A stretch of DNA of 64,000 bases from an uncultured Roseobacter sp. GTDB taxonomy: Bacteria; Pseudomonadota; Alphaproteobacteria; Rhodobacterales; Rhodobacteraceae. Location of the stretch: positions 372,001 to 436,000 of the forward strand of contig NZ_CANLKW010000003.1 of assembly GCF_947491795.1 (NCBI RefSeq), written 5' to 3'. Below are positions 16,927-25,027 of the stretch, in pieces (within the stretch, counting starts at the first letter, position 1; every line of letters begins with the position of its first letter). The notes beneath the pieces are model-generated. The model was given only the letters and a program-made list of their open reading frames with translations, did no database searches and was not told where the DNA came from. Both the position numbers and the translations under genes were made by a program.

Positions 16927-17078
16927 GTCAGAAACACCGAAGAAAAGATTGAAAGGTTAATTGCGTATCGGACGGAATTTTCAGAGGAAATCACCCGGTT
17001 TCTATCAGGGGTTGCGCAGCCGTCACGATTATTCAGGAGGGACGACTTGTCGCAGGCAGGATACCTGCTAATTCAACG

Positions 17079-17215
17079 GGTGAAAGATGGAGGATTTGAC
17101 GTCCGGGCGTCTCGGAGGAGGACCAGCCCGGACCGAAGCGCCCCGCGTGGCGTTCCCGCACTTTCACCATGCTAACGGCCTGACGGCCACAAACTGTATG
17201 GGGGCATCCCGCCCC
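17079..17215 (+). ncRNA. Structured 5' leader of the TRAP-amidase operon, candidate cis-regulatory RNA
   Basis: The gap 16927-17231 contains nested inverted repeats. An outer helix GGTGAAAG (17079-17086) pairs with CTTTCACC (17161-17168). Inside it GTCCGGGCGTC pairs with GAC-ca-GCCCGGAC (17101-17133), and GCGCC pairs with GGCGT (about 17138-17153), giving a three-way-junction-like fold. Downstream, GGGGC/GCCCC (17201-17215) forms a hairpin just before the GGGAGGAA ribosome site of the TRAP gene, so it could mask initiation. I could not match it to a known riboswitch class. Folding is by eye only. The first 150 bases of the gap show nothing else. Confidence 0.4.
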
Positions 17216-17231
17216 TTCCATGGGAGGAAAC

Positions 17232-18326
17232 ATGACAGATAAACTTAACCGCAGAAAGTTCCTGCGCGGCTCCGCGGTTGCGGGCGCAGCAGCTCTTGCA
17301 ACACCGGCGATCGCGGATGGTCACGGCACGACTCTTAAAATGCAGGCGGCCTGGGGCGGCGGTATCTTCCTTGAGAACGCCAAGTCCTTTGCGAATCGCG
17401 TGAATGAAATGTCCGGCGGCTCGCTGACCATCGAAGTCCTTTCTGTGGATGCGGTTGTGAAAACCAGCCAGATGCAGGACGCGGTACACCGCGGCGTTCT
17501 GGATGCGGCCCACTATGTACCTGCCTACTGGTACGGTAAGTCCAAAGCGGCTTCGCTCTTCGGCACAGGCCCCTGCTTTGGCTGGTCGAGCCAGGAAGTT
17601 CTGGGCTGGGTCCACGCAGGCGGCGGTCAGGAACTCTTTGACGAACTGATGGATACACTGCGTCTGAACGTTGTGTCGTTCTTCAACTCGCCGATGCCAG
17701 CACAGCCTCTGGGCTGGTTCCAGGAGCAGATCACTGATGCCTCCCAGATGGACGGTCTGAAGTACCGTACCGTTGGTCTGGCGGCTGACGTTCTGCTGGA
17801 AATGGGCATGTCGGTTGTTCAGCTGCCCGGCGGCGAAATCCAGCCGGCCATGAAATCCGGCCTTATCGATGCGGCGGAATTCAACAACCCGACATCCGAC
17901 CGTGACTTTGGTATGCAGGACGTATCCAAGCACTACCACCTGGCGTCCTACCACCAGAGCCAGGAATTCTTTGAGGTCACGATCAACAAAGACAAGTTCA
18001 ACGCTCTATCGCCCGATCATCAGGCGATTATCAAAAACGCTTCCATGGCGGAAAACTCCGGTTTCTACTGGGGCAATACCAAGCGTTATTCCGACGACCT
18101 GCTGAAACTGCAGGAATCGGACGGCGTGAATGTGTACCGTACGCCGGACAGCGTTATGGCTGCCCAGCTGGAAGCATGGGATGTGGTTACAGCGCGTATC
18201 GCAGAGGACGATCCGTTCTTTGCCAAGGTGATGGAGTCACAAAAGGCCTACGCCAAAGACGTGATGAACTACCTCAACCTGAACCAGCCTGATTACAAAC
18301 TGGCCTACAACCACTACTTCGGTTAA
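17232..18326 (+). CDS. TRAP transporter substrate-binding protein, DctP type, Tat-exported
   Basis: The N-terminus NRRKFLRGSAVAGAAALATPAIA is a twin-arginine signal with an Ala-x-Ala cleavage site, so the mature protein (about 335 residues) would be periplasmic and exported folded. The rest is a DctP/TAXI-unlike TRAP receptor, with KMQAAWGGGIFLENAKSF at the start and AEFNNPTSDRDFGM in the ligand region, similar to receptors for monocarboxylate or keto acids. The ligand is unknown. It is followed by small and large TRAP permease genes. An upstream in-frame ATG at 17220 overlaps the ribosome site, so 17232 is the better start. Confidence 0.9.
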   Translation: MTDKLNRRKFLRGSAVAGAAALATPAIADGHGTTLKMQAAWGGGIFLENAKSFANRVNEMSGGSLTIEVLSVDAVVKTSQMQDAVHRGVLDAAHYVPAYWYGKSKAASLFGTGPCFGWSSQEVLGWVHAGGGQELFDELMDTLRLNVVSFFNSPMPAQPLGWFQEQITDASQMDGLKYRTVGLAADVLLEMGMSVVQLPGGEIQPAMKSGLIDAAEFNNPTSDRDFGMQDVSKHYHLASYHQSQEFFEVTINKDKFNALSPDHQAIIKNASMAENSGFYWGNTKRYSDDLLKLQESDGVNVYRTPDSVMAAQLEAWDVVTARIAEDDPFFAKVMESQKAYAKDVMNYLNLNQPDYKLAYNHYFG

Positions 18327-18349
18327 GCCGTTCAGTTTTCAAAACAATT

Positions 18350-18407
18350 CCGGGTGCCTGACCTTTGGGCGCCCGGCTCGGAATACAGGGTGCCCGGCCC
18401 GGCGCCC
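18350..18407 (+). other. Tandem intercistronic hairpins between TRAP receptor and permease genes
   Basis: CCGGGTGCC (18350-18358) pairs with GGCGCCCGG (18368-18376), and GGGTGCC (18388-18394) pairs with GGCGCCC (18401-18407). Each stem has one G-U pair. There is no U-run, so they are more likely mRNA-stability or partial-termination elements that keep receptor mRNA above permease mRNA, a common need in binding-protein transporters. Confidence 0.5.
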
Positions 18408-18436
18408 GTCCACAAGTCGCAGGGGGAGCCGACCTG

Positions 18437-19027
18437 ATGAAATTTGTTCACGCCATAGAAGGCCTCAGCCTCTGGGTCGGACGTGCCTTTGGATGGTGCA
18501 TCCTGATCCTGACGCTGTCCGTGTCTTATGAGGTTTTCGTTCGCTACGTGCTGAATGCGCCGACGGTCTGGGCTTTTGACATGATGATCCAGATGTACGG
18601 CGCTCTCTTTTTGATGTGTGGTGCATATGCTCTTGCCCAGGACACCCACGTGCGCGCCGACGTTGTTTACCGGCTCTTTCCGGTGCGCGTTCAGGCGACC
18701 CTCGATTTCGTGCTCTACTTTCTCTTCTTTTTTCCGGGCATCACGGCGCTGGTCTGGTTCGGCTACGAGATTGCCTCCGACAGCTGGCGCTACAAAGAAG
18801 TCAGCTTCAACAGCCCGGCCAGTATCCAGATCTACTTCTTCAAGTCCCTTATCCCCGTCGCGGGCGGCCTGCTGATGATCCAGGGCCTCGCCGAGCTTGT
18901 GCGTTGCGTCCTCGCGATGCGCAGCGGCGAATGGCCTGAGCGCCTCGCTGATGTGAAAGAAACCGAAGATCTGCTCTCAGAATTGGATCTGAACGAGATC
19001 GCGGCAATCAAGCCGGCCAACAAATAA
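18437..19027 (+). CDS. TRAP transporter small permease (DctQ type)
   Basis: The protein of 196 residues from the ATG at 18437 (AGGGGGAG upstream) has four hydrophobic helices and the DctQ motif region around YEVFVRYVLNAPTVWAFD and GAYALAQDTHVRADVVY. This is the standard signature of the four-helix TRAP Q subunit, which pairs with the twelve-helix M subunit in the inner membrane. The longer frame starting at 18365 would include the hairpin region and is unlikely. The C-terminus is a charged cytoplasmic tail. Confidence 0.92.
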   Translation: MKFVHAIEGLSLWVGRAFGWCILILTLSVSYEVFVRYVLNAPTVWAFDMMIQMYGALFLMCGAYALAQDTHVRADVVYRLFPVRVQATLDFVLYFLFFFPGITALVWFGYEIASDSWRYKEVSFNSPASIQIYFFKSLIPVAGGLLMIQGLAELVRCVLAMRSGEWPERLADVKETEDLLSELDLNEIAAIKPANK

Positions 19028-19057
19028 ACTCGCTCACGCGCACGGAAAGACAAAAAG

Positions 19058-20425
19058 ATGACAAATCCCGAAGTTGCCCTGTTGATGCTGGGCCTGTTTA
19101 TTGTGCTGGTTCTGCTGGGTTTCCCGATTGCTTTCACCCTGCTCGCAATGGGCGTCGCCTTTGGCTACTACGCCTACCATCAGGGCGGCTCGATCGAGAG
19201 CTTCAGCGATATTTTCAACAACAATATCTTCTATCTGCTGAACCAGAACACCTATTCTGTGATGGAAAACCCGACGCTCGTGGCCATCCCCCTCTTTCTC
19301 TTTATGGGGTATGTGGTGGAACGCGCCAACATCGTGGACAAGCTGTTCTTCTCGCTCTACCAGGCTGCGCGCAATCTTCCCGGCTCGCTGGCCATCGCGG
19401 CCCTTCTGACCTGTGCAGTCTTCTCGACGGCTTCGGGTATCGTTGGTGCGGTTGTGACGCTGATGGGCCTTCTGGCCTTTCCTGCGATGGCCAACGCCAA
19501 CTACAACAAAAGCTTTGCGTCGGGGGTTATCTGCGCTGGTGGTACGCTGGGCATTCTGATCCCGCCGTCGATTATGCTGATCGTTTACTCCGCGATTGCT
19601 GATCTGTCGCCCCTGCGGCTCTATGCGGCGGCGGTATTCCCCGGGCTGCTGCTGGCCGGCCTCTACATCGTCTATGTGATCGTGCGCGTCTGGTTTAATC
19701 CGGCCCTCGCCCCGAAACCGACCGATGAAGACGTGCCCCCCCCGCGTGAGATCTACATGAACCTGCTCATCAGCTTTGTGCCGCTGACCGTGCTCATTGC
19801 ACTGGTGCTTGGCTCAATTCTGGGCGGTCTTGCAACCCCTGCCGAGGCCGCCGCAATGGGCGCGCTTGGCGGCATGATCCTGGCTGTGCTCTACCGCTCC
19901 ATGAGCTGGACAAAACTGAAAGAGAGCGTCTTTCTGACCGCCAAAGCCACGGCCATGGTCTGCTGGCTCTTTGTCGGCTCCTGGACCTTTGCCTCGGTCT
20001 TCTCTTATCTGGGCGGGCACGACATTATCGCTGACTGGGTCGGCGGCATGGATCTGGAACCCTGGCAATTCCTGGTGCTGGCGCAGGTGATTATCTTTCT
20101 GCTGGGCTGGCCGCTCGAGTGGTCGGAAATCCTGATCATCTTCGTGCCGATCTTCCTGCCGCTGCTGGAAGTATTCGGGGTAAATCCGTACTTCTTTGCG
20201 ATGCTGGTCGCGCTGAATCTGCAAACCTCCTTCCTGACCCCGCCCATGGCTATGTCAGCCTATTACCTCAAGGGAGTTCTGAAAAAACAGATCGAACTGA
20301 TGGATATCTTCAGAGGCATCATGCCCTATCTGGGCATCGTCATCTTCACCATGGTCCTGATGTACCAGTTTCCTGGCATCGCACTGTGGTTCCCTGACTA
20401 TCTCTTTGGTGAATACATTCCGTGA
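19058..20425 (+). CDS. TRAP transporter large permease (DctM type)
   Basis: The 455-residue protein has about twelve membrane helices. DctM-family features include VAIPLFLFMGYVVERA, a glycine-rich transport region with FSTASGIVGAVVTLMGLLAFPAM and GTLGILIPPSIMLIVYS, and LNLQTSFLTPPMAMSAYYLKG near the end. It is the secondary-transport subunit that uses a sodium gradient to import the ligand delivered by the binding protein. It is directly linked to the DctQ gene and overlaps the amidase start by four bases, so transport and amidase activity are tied together. Confidence 0.95.
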   Translation: MTNPEVALLMLGLFIVLVLLGFPIAFTLLAMGVAFGYYAYHQGGSIESFSDIFNNNIFYLLNQNTYSVMENPTLVAIPLFLFMGYVVERANIVDKLFFSLYQAARNLPGSLAIAALLTCAVFSTASGIVGAVVTLMGLLAFPAMANANYNKSFASGVICAGGTLGILIPPSIMLIVYSAIADLSPLRLYAAAVFPGLLLAGLYIVYVIVRVWFNPALAPKPTDEDVPPPREIYMNLLISFVPLTVLIALVLGSILGGLATPAEAAAMGALGGMILAVLYRSMSWTKLKESVFLTAKATAMVCWLFVGSWTFASVFSYLGGHDIIADWVGGMDLEPWQFLVLAQVIIFLLGWPLEWSEILIIFVPIFLPLLEVFGVNPYFFAMLVALNLQTSFLTPPMAMSAYYLKGVLKKQIELMDIFRGIMPYLGIVIFTMVLMYQFPGIALWFPDYLFGEYIP

Positions 20426-21765
20426 AGATAAAACCACATGATCTGAGTGCTCAGGAGGCGGCGGCCTACATCGCCTCCGGACAACTCAAATCGGTCCAGC
20501 TGGTACGCTCCTGTCTGGACCGGATTGCAGAAACCGATGGCCAGATCAAAGCATGGGCGCATCTGGATGAGGAGGCCGCTCTGGCACAGGCCGCCGAGTG
20601 TGACCGGATCCGCGAGCGCGGACTGGCAACCGGCCCCCTGCATGGTCTGCCTGTTGGTCTGAAAGACATCATCGATACCGCAGATATGCCAACCCGGCGC
20701 GGTACCGCGATCTTTGCCGACCGGCAGCCTGACAGCGATGCCCGCACTGTAGAAATGCTGCGCGAAGCCGGTGCGGTGATCATGGGCAAAACGGTCACGA
20801 CCGAACTTGCCTTTGTGCACGCGAACGAAACACGCAATCCCCATGACCTCAAACACTCACCGGGTGGTTCCTCCAGTGGCTCTGCAGCCGCAGTGGCAGC
20901 CAATCATGTGCCCCTGGCGATCGGCACTCAGACCAATGGGTCGGTTATCAGGCCGGCCTCTTTCTGCGGCACGTTCGGGTTCAAACCGACGCGCGGGATG
21001 ATCCCGCGAACTGGTGTGCTGCAGACATCCGTCTCTCTCGATCAGCTGGGCACATTCGGGCGTACGCTGGGCGACGTTGCTCTGTTGGCGGATGCGATCA
21101 GCGGCTACGACCAGCGTGACCCGGTCAGTTTTCCCCGTGCACGGCCCGACATGACGGCCGGCGCAGCCGCAGAGGCTCTGATGGAGCCGAATTTCGTCTG
21201 GTTTGACCTGCCCTTTAACGACAGACTGTCCGAAGCTGCGGCCGAAGGGCTGGAAGGCGTGATGGAGATCATCGGTGACGGGCGCGTCGAGAGGATGGAA
21301 CCCGCCAACCAGATGGGCGAGCTGGTGGCTGTCCAGGCGCGTATTCACGAATACGAAATCTGCCAGCATCTGAAAGAAACCTTCGACGCCCACTGGGAAG
21401 ATCTGAGCGACACGCTGAAACCTGTGCTGGAACGCGGACGTCAGATCGGGCAGGCAGAATACGAAGACGCCCTGGCGGTCAAAAGCTCTGCAGAGAGCTT
21501 TTTCGCCGATTTCTTTACCGAGTTTGACGCCATCATCGCACCCGCTGCCGCAGGCGAGGCGCCAGAGTTCGGCAACGGGACCGGAGATCCGATCTTTTGC
21601 ACGCTCTGGACCCTCGCCGGATTGCCCACCGTCACACTGCCGCTGCTGGTCGGTGACAACGGGCTGCCCGTCGGCGTGCAGATTGTCGGGGCGGCGGAAA
21701 AAGACGACAGGCTGCTGCGCACTGCGCACTGGCTGCAAAAACACATCGCGGCGCGAGCCGCCTGA
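20422..21765 (+). CDS. Amidase-signature family hydrolase
   Basis: This 447-residue protein has the amidase-signature Ser-cisSer-Lys triad. Lys81 is in GLPVGLKDIID, Ser150 in SPGGSSSGSAAAVA and the nucleophile Ser174 in GTQTNGSVIRPASFCG, so it should be active. Such enzymes hydrolyse amides or carbamoyl compounds; the substrate is unknown. The GTG start lies inside the last codons of the TRAP large permease gene. It follows a transporter and precedes a 2-hydroxyacid dehydrogenase next to the glyoxylate-assimilating bhc operon. That suggests the imported compound is an amide that yields a small hydroxy or oxo acid, but this is inference. Confidence 0.9.
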   Translation: MKIKPHDLSAQEAAAYIASGQLKSVQLVRSCLDRIAETDGQIKAWAHLDEEAALAQAAECDRIRERGLATGPLHGLPVGLKDIIDTADMPTRRGTAIFADRQPDSDARTVEMLREAGAVIMGKTVTTELAFVHANETRNPHDLKHSPGGSSSGSAAAVAANHVPLAIGTQTNGSVIRPASFCGTFGFKPTRGMIPRTGVLQTSVSLDQLGTFGRTLGDVALLADAISGYDQRDPVSFPRARPDMTAGAAAEALMEPNFVWFDLPFNDRLSEAAAEGLEGVMEIIGDGRVERMEPANQMGELVAVQARIHEYEICQHLKETFDAHWEDLSDTLKPVLERGRQIGQAEYEDALAVKSSAESFFADFFTEFDAIIAPAAAGEAPEFGNGTGDPIFCTLWTLAGLPTVTLPLLVGDNGLPVGVQIVGAAEKDDRLLRTAHWLQKHIAARAA

Positions 21766-21779
21766 TCAAAAGGACGTAA

Positions 21780-21980
21780 ATGATGTCTTACGGTATCAAA
21801 CTGATCATGGGCCTGATTGGCACCGCCCTGCTGTGCATATTTGTCGGTGGGCTGGCACAGAGTATTTCCAGTGGCTTTGCCGGGTTCTGGGGCGGCTTTC
21901 CGTTTATGGTCATCGCGATCATCGTTTGCGGCATGGCCGTCTATGACTATTTCGACGAATGCATCCGCAAGAAAAAATAA
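21780..21980 (+). CDS. Small two-helix membrane protein
   Basis: A 66-residue protein with two hydrophobic segments (about 5-24 and 38-56) separated by a Gly/Phe-rich loop (GFAGFWGGFPF), ending in the basic tail CIRKKK. I do not recognise a family. It sits between the amidase and dehydrogenase genes with 14- and 3-base gaps, and has an AGGA-type ribosome site, so it is very likely expressed. It could be an accessory of the TRAP permease, which is speculation. Confidence 0.75.
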   Translation: MMSYGIKLIMGLIGTALLCIFVGGLAQSISSGFAGFWGGFPFMVIAIIVCGMAVYDYFDECIRKKK

Positions 21981-21983
21981 CCC

Positions 21984-22946
21984 ATGGCTGACAAACCCCG
22001 CCTCTGGATCACCCGGAAACTGTCGGATGCAACGCTGGAACGCGCCGCGCGTGACTATGACACCGTTGTCAATCTCGCCGACACGGCGGGCAGTGCCGAC
22101 GAGCTTATCCGCGCATCTTCAGAGTTTGACGCGATTATCCCCTGTCACTCAGAGCATTTCAGCGCCGAAGTTGCAGCACGTCTTGATACCCGCCTGAAAA
22201 TCATCGCCAACCATTCTGTCGGCGTGGATCATTGCGATCTTCCGGCCCTCAAGGCCCGGGGCATTGCCGTGACGAACACGCCGGACGTGCTGTCCGATGC
22301 CACGGCCGAGCTGGCGATGCTCCTGATGCTGGGAGCCGCGCGCCACGCGGTAGCCGGAGACCGGATTGTACGGACCGGCGCATGGGATTTCTGGTCGCCT
22401 TCCTTCATGGTAGGCAAACAGCTGACCGGGGCACGGCTTGGCATCATCGGAATGGGCCGTGTGGGGCGGGCCTTTGCAGCAAAAGCCCGTGGGTTCGATA
22501 TGGAAATCCACTACTACAACCGTTCTGAGCTGACGCCGGAAATGGCACAAGGTGCAACCTATCACGACAGCGTCGACAGCCTGCTGGGCGTCGCTGACTT
22601 TTTGTCCCTGCACTGCCCCGCGACGCCCGAAACGACCGGTCTGATGAACGCAGAGCGGTTTGGGCTGCTGCCTCAGGGTGCCGTCATTGTAAACTCTGCC
22701 CGTGGCGCGCTGGTGGACGAAGAAGCGCTGATGGCCGCGCTTGACGCGGGCCAGGTCGCGGCTGCCGGTCTTGATTGTTTTCAGACGGAACCCGGCGGCA
22801 ACCCGGCCTTTGCAGCATATGACAATATATTCATGTTGCCCCACATTGGCAGCGCGACGGCGCGCACCCGTGATGCCATGGGGTTTCGTGCGCTGGACAA
22901 CCTCGATGCCTTTTTCGCAGGGAAAACACCCGGCGATCTGCTTTGA
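21984..22946 (+). CDS. D-2-hydroxyacid dehydrogenase, glyoxylate/hydroxypyruvate reductase-like
   Basis: The 320-residue protein has the D-isomer 2-hydroxyacid dehydrogenase layout. The NAD(P) loop is GIIGMGRVGRAFA (about 153-165). Catalytic Arg240 lies in VNSARGALVDEEAL, Glu269 in FQTEP and His287 in LPHIGSAT. The closest family feel is glyoxylate/hydroxypyruvate reductase (GyaR/GhrB), and location beside a glyoxylate-consuming cycle supports interconversion of glyoxylate and glycolate or hydroxypyruvate and glycerate. Substrate is not certain. It is the last gene of the operon and is followed by a clear terminator. Confidence 0.88.
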   Translation: MADKPRLWITRKLSDATLERAARDYDTVVNLADTAGSADELIRASSEFDAIIPCHSEHFSAEVAARLDTRLKIIANHSVGVDHCDLPALKARGIAVTNTPDVLSDATAELAMLLMLGAARHAVAGDRIVRTGAWDFWSPSFMVGKQLTGARLGIIGMGRVGRAFAAKARGFDMEIHYYNRSELTPEMAQGATYHDSVDSLLGVADFLSLHCPATPETTGLMNAERFGLLPQGAVIVNSARGALVDEEALMAALDAGQVAAAGLDCFQTEPGGNPAFAAYDNIFMLPHIGSATARTRDAMGFRALDNLDAFFAGKTPGDLL

Positions 22947-22969
22947 CGCCCAGGCATTCCTGAACGAAT

Positions 22970-22995
22970 AACGGCGCCCTCTAAGGCGCCGTTTT
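22970..22995 (+). terminator. Rho-independent terminator, possibly bidirectional
   Basis: AACGGCGCC (22970-22978), a 6-base loop and GGCGCCGTT (22985-22993) form a perfect 9-bp stem followed by TTTT on the plus strand. It closes the TRAP-amidase-dehydrogenase operon. It also lies 25 bases beyond the last minus-strand formate dehydrogenase ORF and may serve that operon too. Confidence 0.88.
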
Positions 22996-23019
22996 CCTTT
23001 GACCTTTGAGCCGGAAGTT

Positions 23020-23145
23020 TCAGTCGAGGCGCACGGCCCCACCTGTTCCCTGTTCCTCAGCAGAGAACCCCATCTCATCAAGGGCAACATCCGCCCCGAC
23101 AGCGATGGCCGCCATGGCAACCAGTGCAAGCAACAGAGCCTTCAT
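23020..23145 (-). CDS. 41-residue peptide at the end of the formate dehydrogenase operon
   Basis: This short ORF begins with ATG inside an ATGA overlap with the stop of the gamma subunit and has GGAGGTGCG as ribosome site. The product has a hydrophobic N-terminal helix (MKALLLALVAMAAIAVGA) followed by an acidic and Gly-rich tail ending RLD. It could be a signal-anchor microprotein or secreted peptide associated with the enzyme complex. It is too short for standard gene finders, but the coupling and ribosome site are convincing. Confidence 0.7.
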   Translation of the reverse strand: MKALLLALVAMAAIAVGADVALDEMGFSAEEQGTGGAVRLD

Positions 23146-24326
23146 GACGCACCTCCGGAACTGTTCTGGCGGGCCTCCACGTCATCAACCCACAGGCTGT
23201 GGTGTTCGCGCGCCCACTGCAGTTCGACCTCGCCCGAGCCCATAGCGTCATAGGCACCCTCCATGCCGACAGACCCAATGTAGATATGCGCGAGGATGAT
23301 CCCCATAAGCACAAAGCTGACGATGGCGTGCCAGAGCTGGGCAAACTGCATTTCTTCATGCGGTGCCAGATCGGTGCGCAGCTCGCCAAAGCCCAGCATC
23401 TGCGGCAGCCCAAGCGCGTTCAGCTTTTCAAAGGTGGCCGCAAACATTGGCAGCTCGAACGGAAAGAGCAGTGACAGCCCGGACGCTGCAATAGACCCGC
23501 CCAGAATGATCACCGACCAGAAGATGATCTTCTGACCCGCGTTGAACTTTTTGGCAGGTGGGTGCCCGCCGCCCAGAATACCGCCGCCTTTGAGCAGCCA
23601 GTTGATATCCGTCCGGTCAGGCAGATTATGCACGACCCAGAGAACAAAAACGAAAACCAGCGCCAGCATAAAGGCCCATGAGACATTATTGTGGATCCAC
23701 TTGGAACCGATCGCGAGAACTGAAAAAGCTTCATGTCCAAAAAGCGGTATCATCACCTTACGCCCGGCAAGCGTGATCAGACCTGTCAGCGCCAGAAGGA
23801 TGAATGAGCTTGCCAACAGCCAGTGTGAAAAACGCTCAAATGCCTTAAAGCGGGTGATGGTCTTTCCGGTCTTTTCTCCGTCAATGCGAATGCGCCCGCG
23901 CAGCAGGAAAAATACGGCCAGAAGCACCAGCATAACACCCAGAAAACCCGTGCCCCAGGTCAGCAGAGGCCCCTGTCTGAACTGCAGCCAGCGCATTCCG
24001 CCGTCCTGGATCAGGACAGCCGCAGCGGGCCCACGGACCTGGGTTGTGATATCAGCTGCGTCAAAGCGCAGCGCCCGCCAGAGGTCCGGATCAGAAGCGC
24101 CGCCACGTGTTCCCAGCAAGGCCGATGGGTCAGCACCTGCGGCATTGCCGGTATTGTCGCTGCGAAAGCTGTTGTCGACATTCAGGCCCTGCTGCCGGGC
24201 CATAATATCCTCGAGCGTCTGCGCGCCACCGGTTTTTGTGCGATCCGGTGGCGGAGCAGCCTCCTGGGCAACCGCGCTGAAACTAAGGATGAAGGAGAAG
24301 AAAAGGGCGACGAAGATACGAAGCAT
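23142..24326 (-). CDS. fdoI: Formate dehydrogenase gamma subunit, membrane cytochrome b
   Basis: From the ATG at 24326 the protein has 394 residues. A signal peptide (MLRIFVALFFSFILSFSAVAQ) and a periplasmic stretch of about 100 residues precede four membrane helices of the FdnI/FdoI cytochrome b family, with heme-ligand-type His in RFSHWLLASS, WIHNNVSW and FVLMGIILAHIYIG. It anchors the alpha-beta dimer and passes electrons from formate to quinone. An in-frame TTG at 24347 is an alternative start. The symbol follows E. coli usage by analogy. Confidence 0.9.
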   Translation of the reverse strand: MLRIFVALFFSFILSFSAVAQEAAPPPDRTKTGGAQTLEDIMARQQGLNVDNSFRSDNTGNAAGADPSALLGTRGGASDPDLWRALRFDAADITTQVRGPAAAVLIQDGGMRWLQFRQGPLLTWGTGFLGVMLVLLAVFFLLRGRIRIDGEKTGKTITRFKAFERFSHWLLASSFILLALTGLITLAGRKVMIPLFGHEAFSVLAIGSKWIHNNVSWAFMLALVFVFVLWVVHNLPDRTDINWLLKGGGILGGGHPPAKKFNAGQKIIFWSVIILGGSIAASGLSLLFPFELPMFAATFEKLNALGLPQMLGFGELRTDLAPHEEMQFAQLWHAIVSFVLMGIILAHIYIGSVGMEGAYDAMGSGEVELQWAREHHSLWVDDVEARQNSSGGAS

Positions 24327-24351
24327 GCGTATATCCCGTTTATGCAATAAC

Positions 24352-24375
24352 GGGGCGACGCGCCGGCGCCGCCCC
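24352..24375 (-). other. Intercistronic hairpin between formate dehydrogenase beta and gamma genes
   Basis: GGGGCG (24352-24357) and CGCCCC (24370-24375) pair around a GC-rich 12-base loop that contains its own inner dyad. It lies in the 89-base gap between beta and gamma genes. There is no U-run on the minus-strand side. It may tune relative expression. Confidence 0.35.
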
Positions 24376-24415
24376 TGATCAGGTACTACCTATACTAGTA
24401 CGATGGCTGAATAAG

Positions 24416-25012
24416 TCAGCCGCCTTTCTGGTCGTAGGCTGTGCCCCATCCCCAGGCGCCGGATCCGAAACCGCGTGCAACGACGCGCTCGCGGTAGATG
24501 CTGGAGACCACATCGCCATCACCGGCCAGCAGTGCCTTGGTTGCGCACATTTCCGCGCAGATCGGCAGTTTGCCCTCGGCAATACGGTTGCGACCATATT
24601 TGGCGAATTCGGCTGTGGAGTTGTTCTCCTCGGGACCACCGGCACAGAAGGTACATTTGTCCATCTTGCCCCGGCTGCCGAAGTTGCCCGCCTGCGGGAA
24701 CTGCGGTGCACCGAAGGGGCATGCATAAAAGCAGTACCCGCAGCCAATGCAGAGGTCTTTGGAGTGCAGAACCACACCCTCTTCGTTCTGGTAGAAGCAG
24801 TCTACCGGGCACACCGCCATACAGGGTGCGTCCGAGCAGTGCATGCATGCTACAGAGATCGACCGTTCACCCGGTTTGCCGTCATTGATGGTGACGACCT
24901 TCCGGCGGTTGATACCCCATGGCACCTCGTGCTCGTTTTTACAGGCTGTGACACAGGCGTTGCATTCAATGCAGCGTTCAGCGTCGACGAGAAATTTTGC
25001 TCTTGCGGCCAT
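24416..25012 (-). CDS. fdoH: Formate dehydrogenase beta subunit, four-cluster ferredoxin
   Basis: The 198-residue protein carries four cysteine groups for [4Fe-4S] clusters: CIECNACVTAC, CMHCSDAPCMAVCPVDC, CIGCGYCFYACPFG and CTFC near residue 120, with the returning CP-type cysteines spread between them. This is the FdnH/HybA-type electron-transfer subunit that links the catalytic subunit to the membrane cytochrome. It lacks the C-terminal membrane helix of E. coli FdnH. A GGGAGG site lies upstream and the alpha gene ends 15 bases before it. Confidence 0.93.
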   Translation of the reverse strand: MAARAKFLVDAERCIECNACVTACKNEHEVPWGINRRKVVTINDGKPGERSISVACMHCSDAPCMAVCPVDCFYQNEEGVVLHSKDLCIGCGYCFYACPFGAPQFPQAGNFGSRGKMDKCTFCAGGPEENNSTAEFAKYGRNRIAEGKLPICAEMCATKALLAGDGDVVSSIYRERVVARGFGSGAWGWGTAYDQKGG

Positions 25013-25027
25013 TTTTCATGTCCTCCC

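Noticed and set aside
17079..17168. Self-cleaving ribozyme or known riboswitch in the structured leader
   Set aside because: No hammerhead, twister, glycine, TPP, cobalamin or guanidine core motif could be matched by eye, so only a general structured-RNA call is made.
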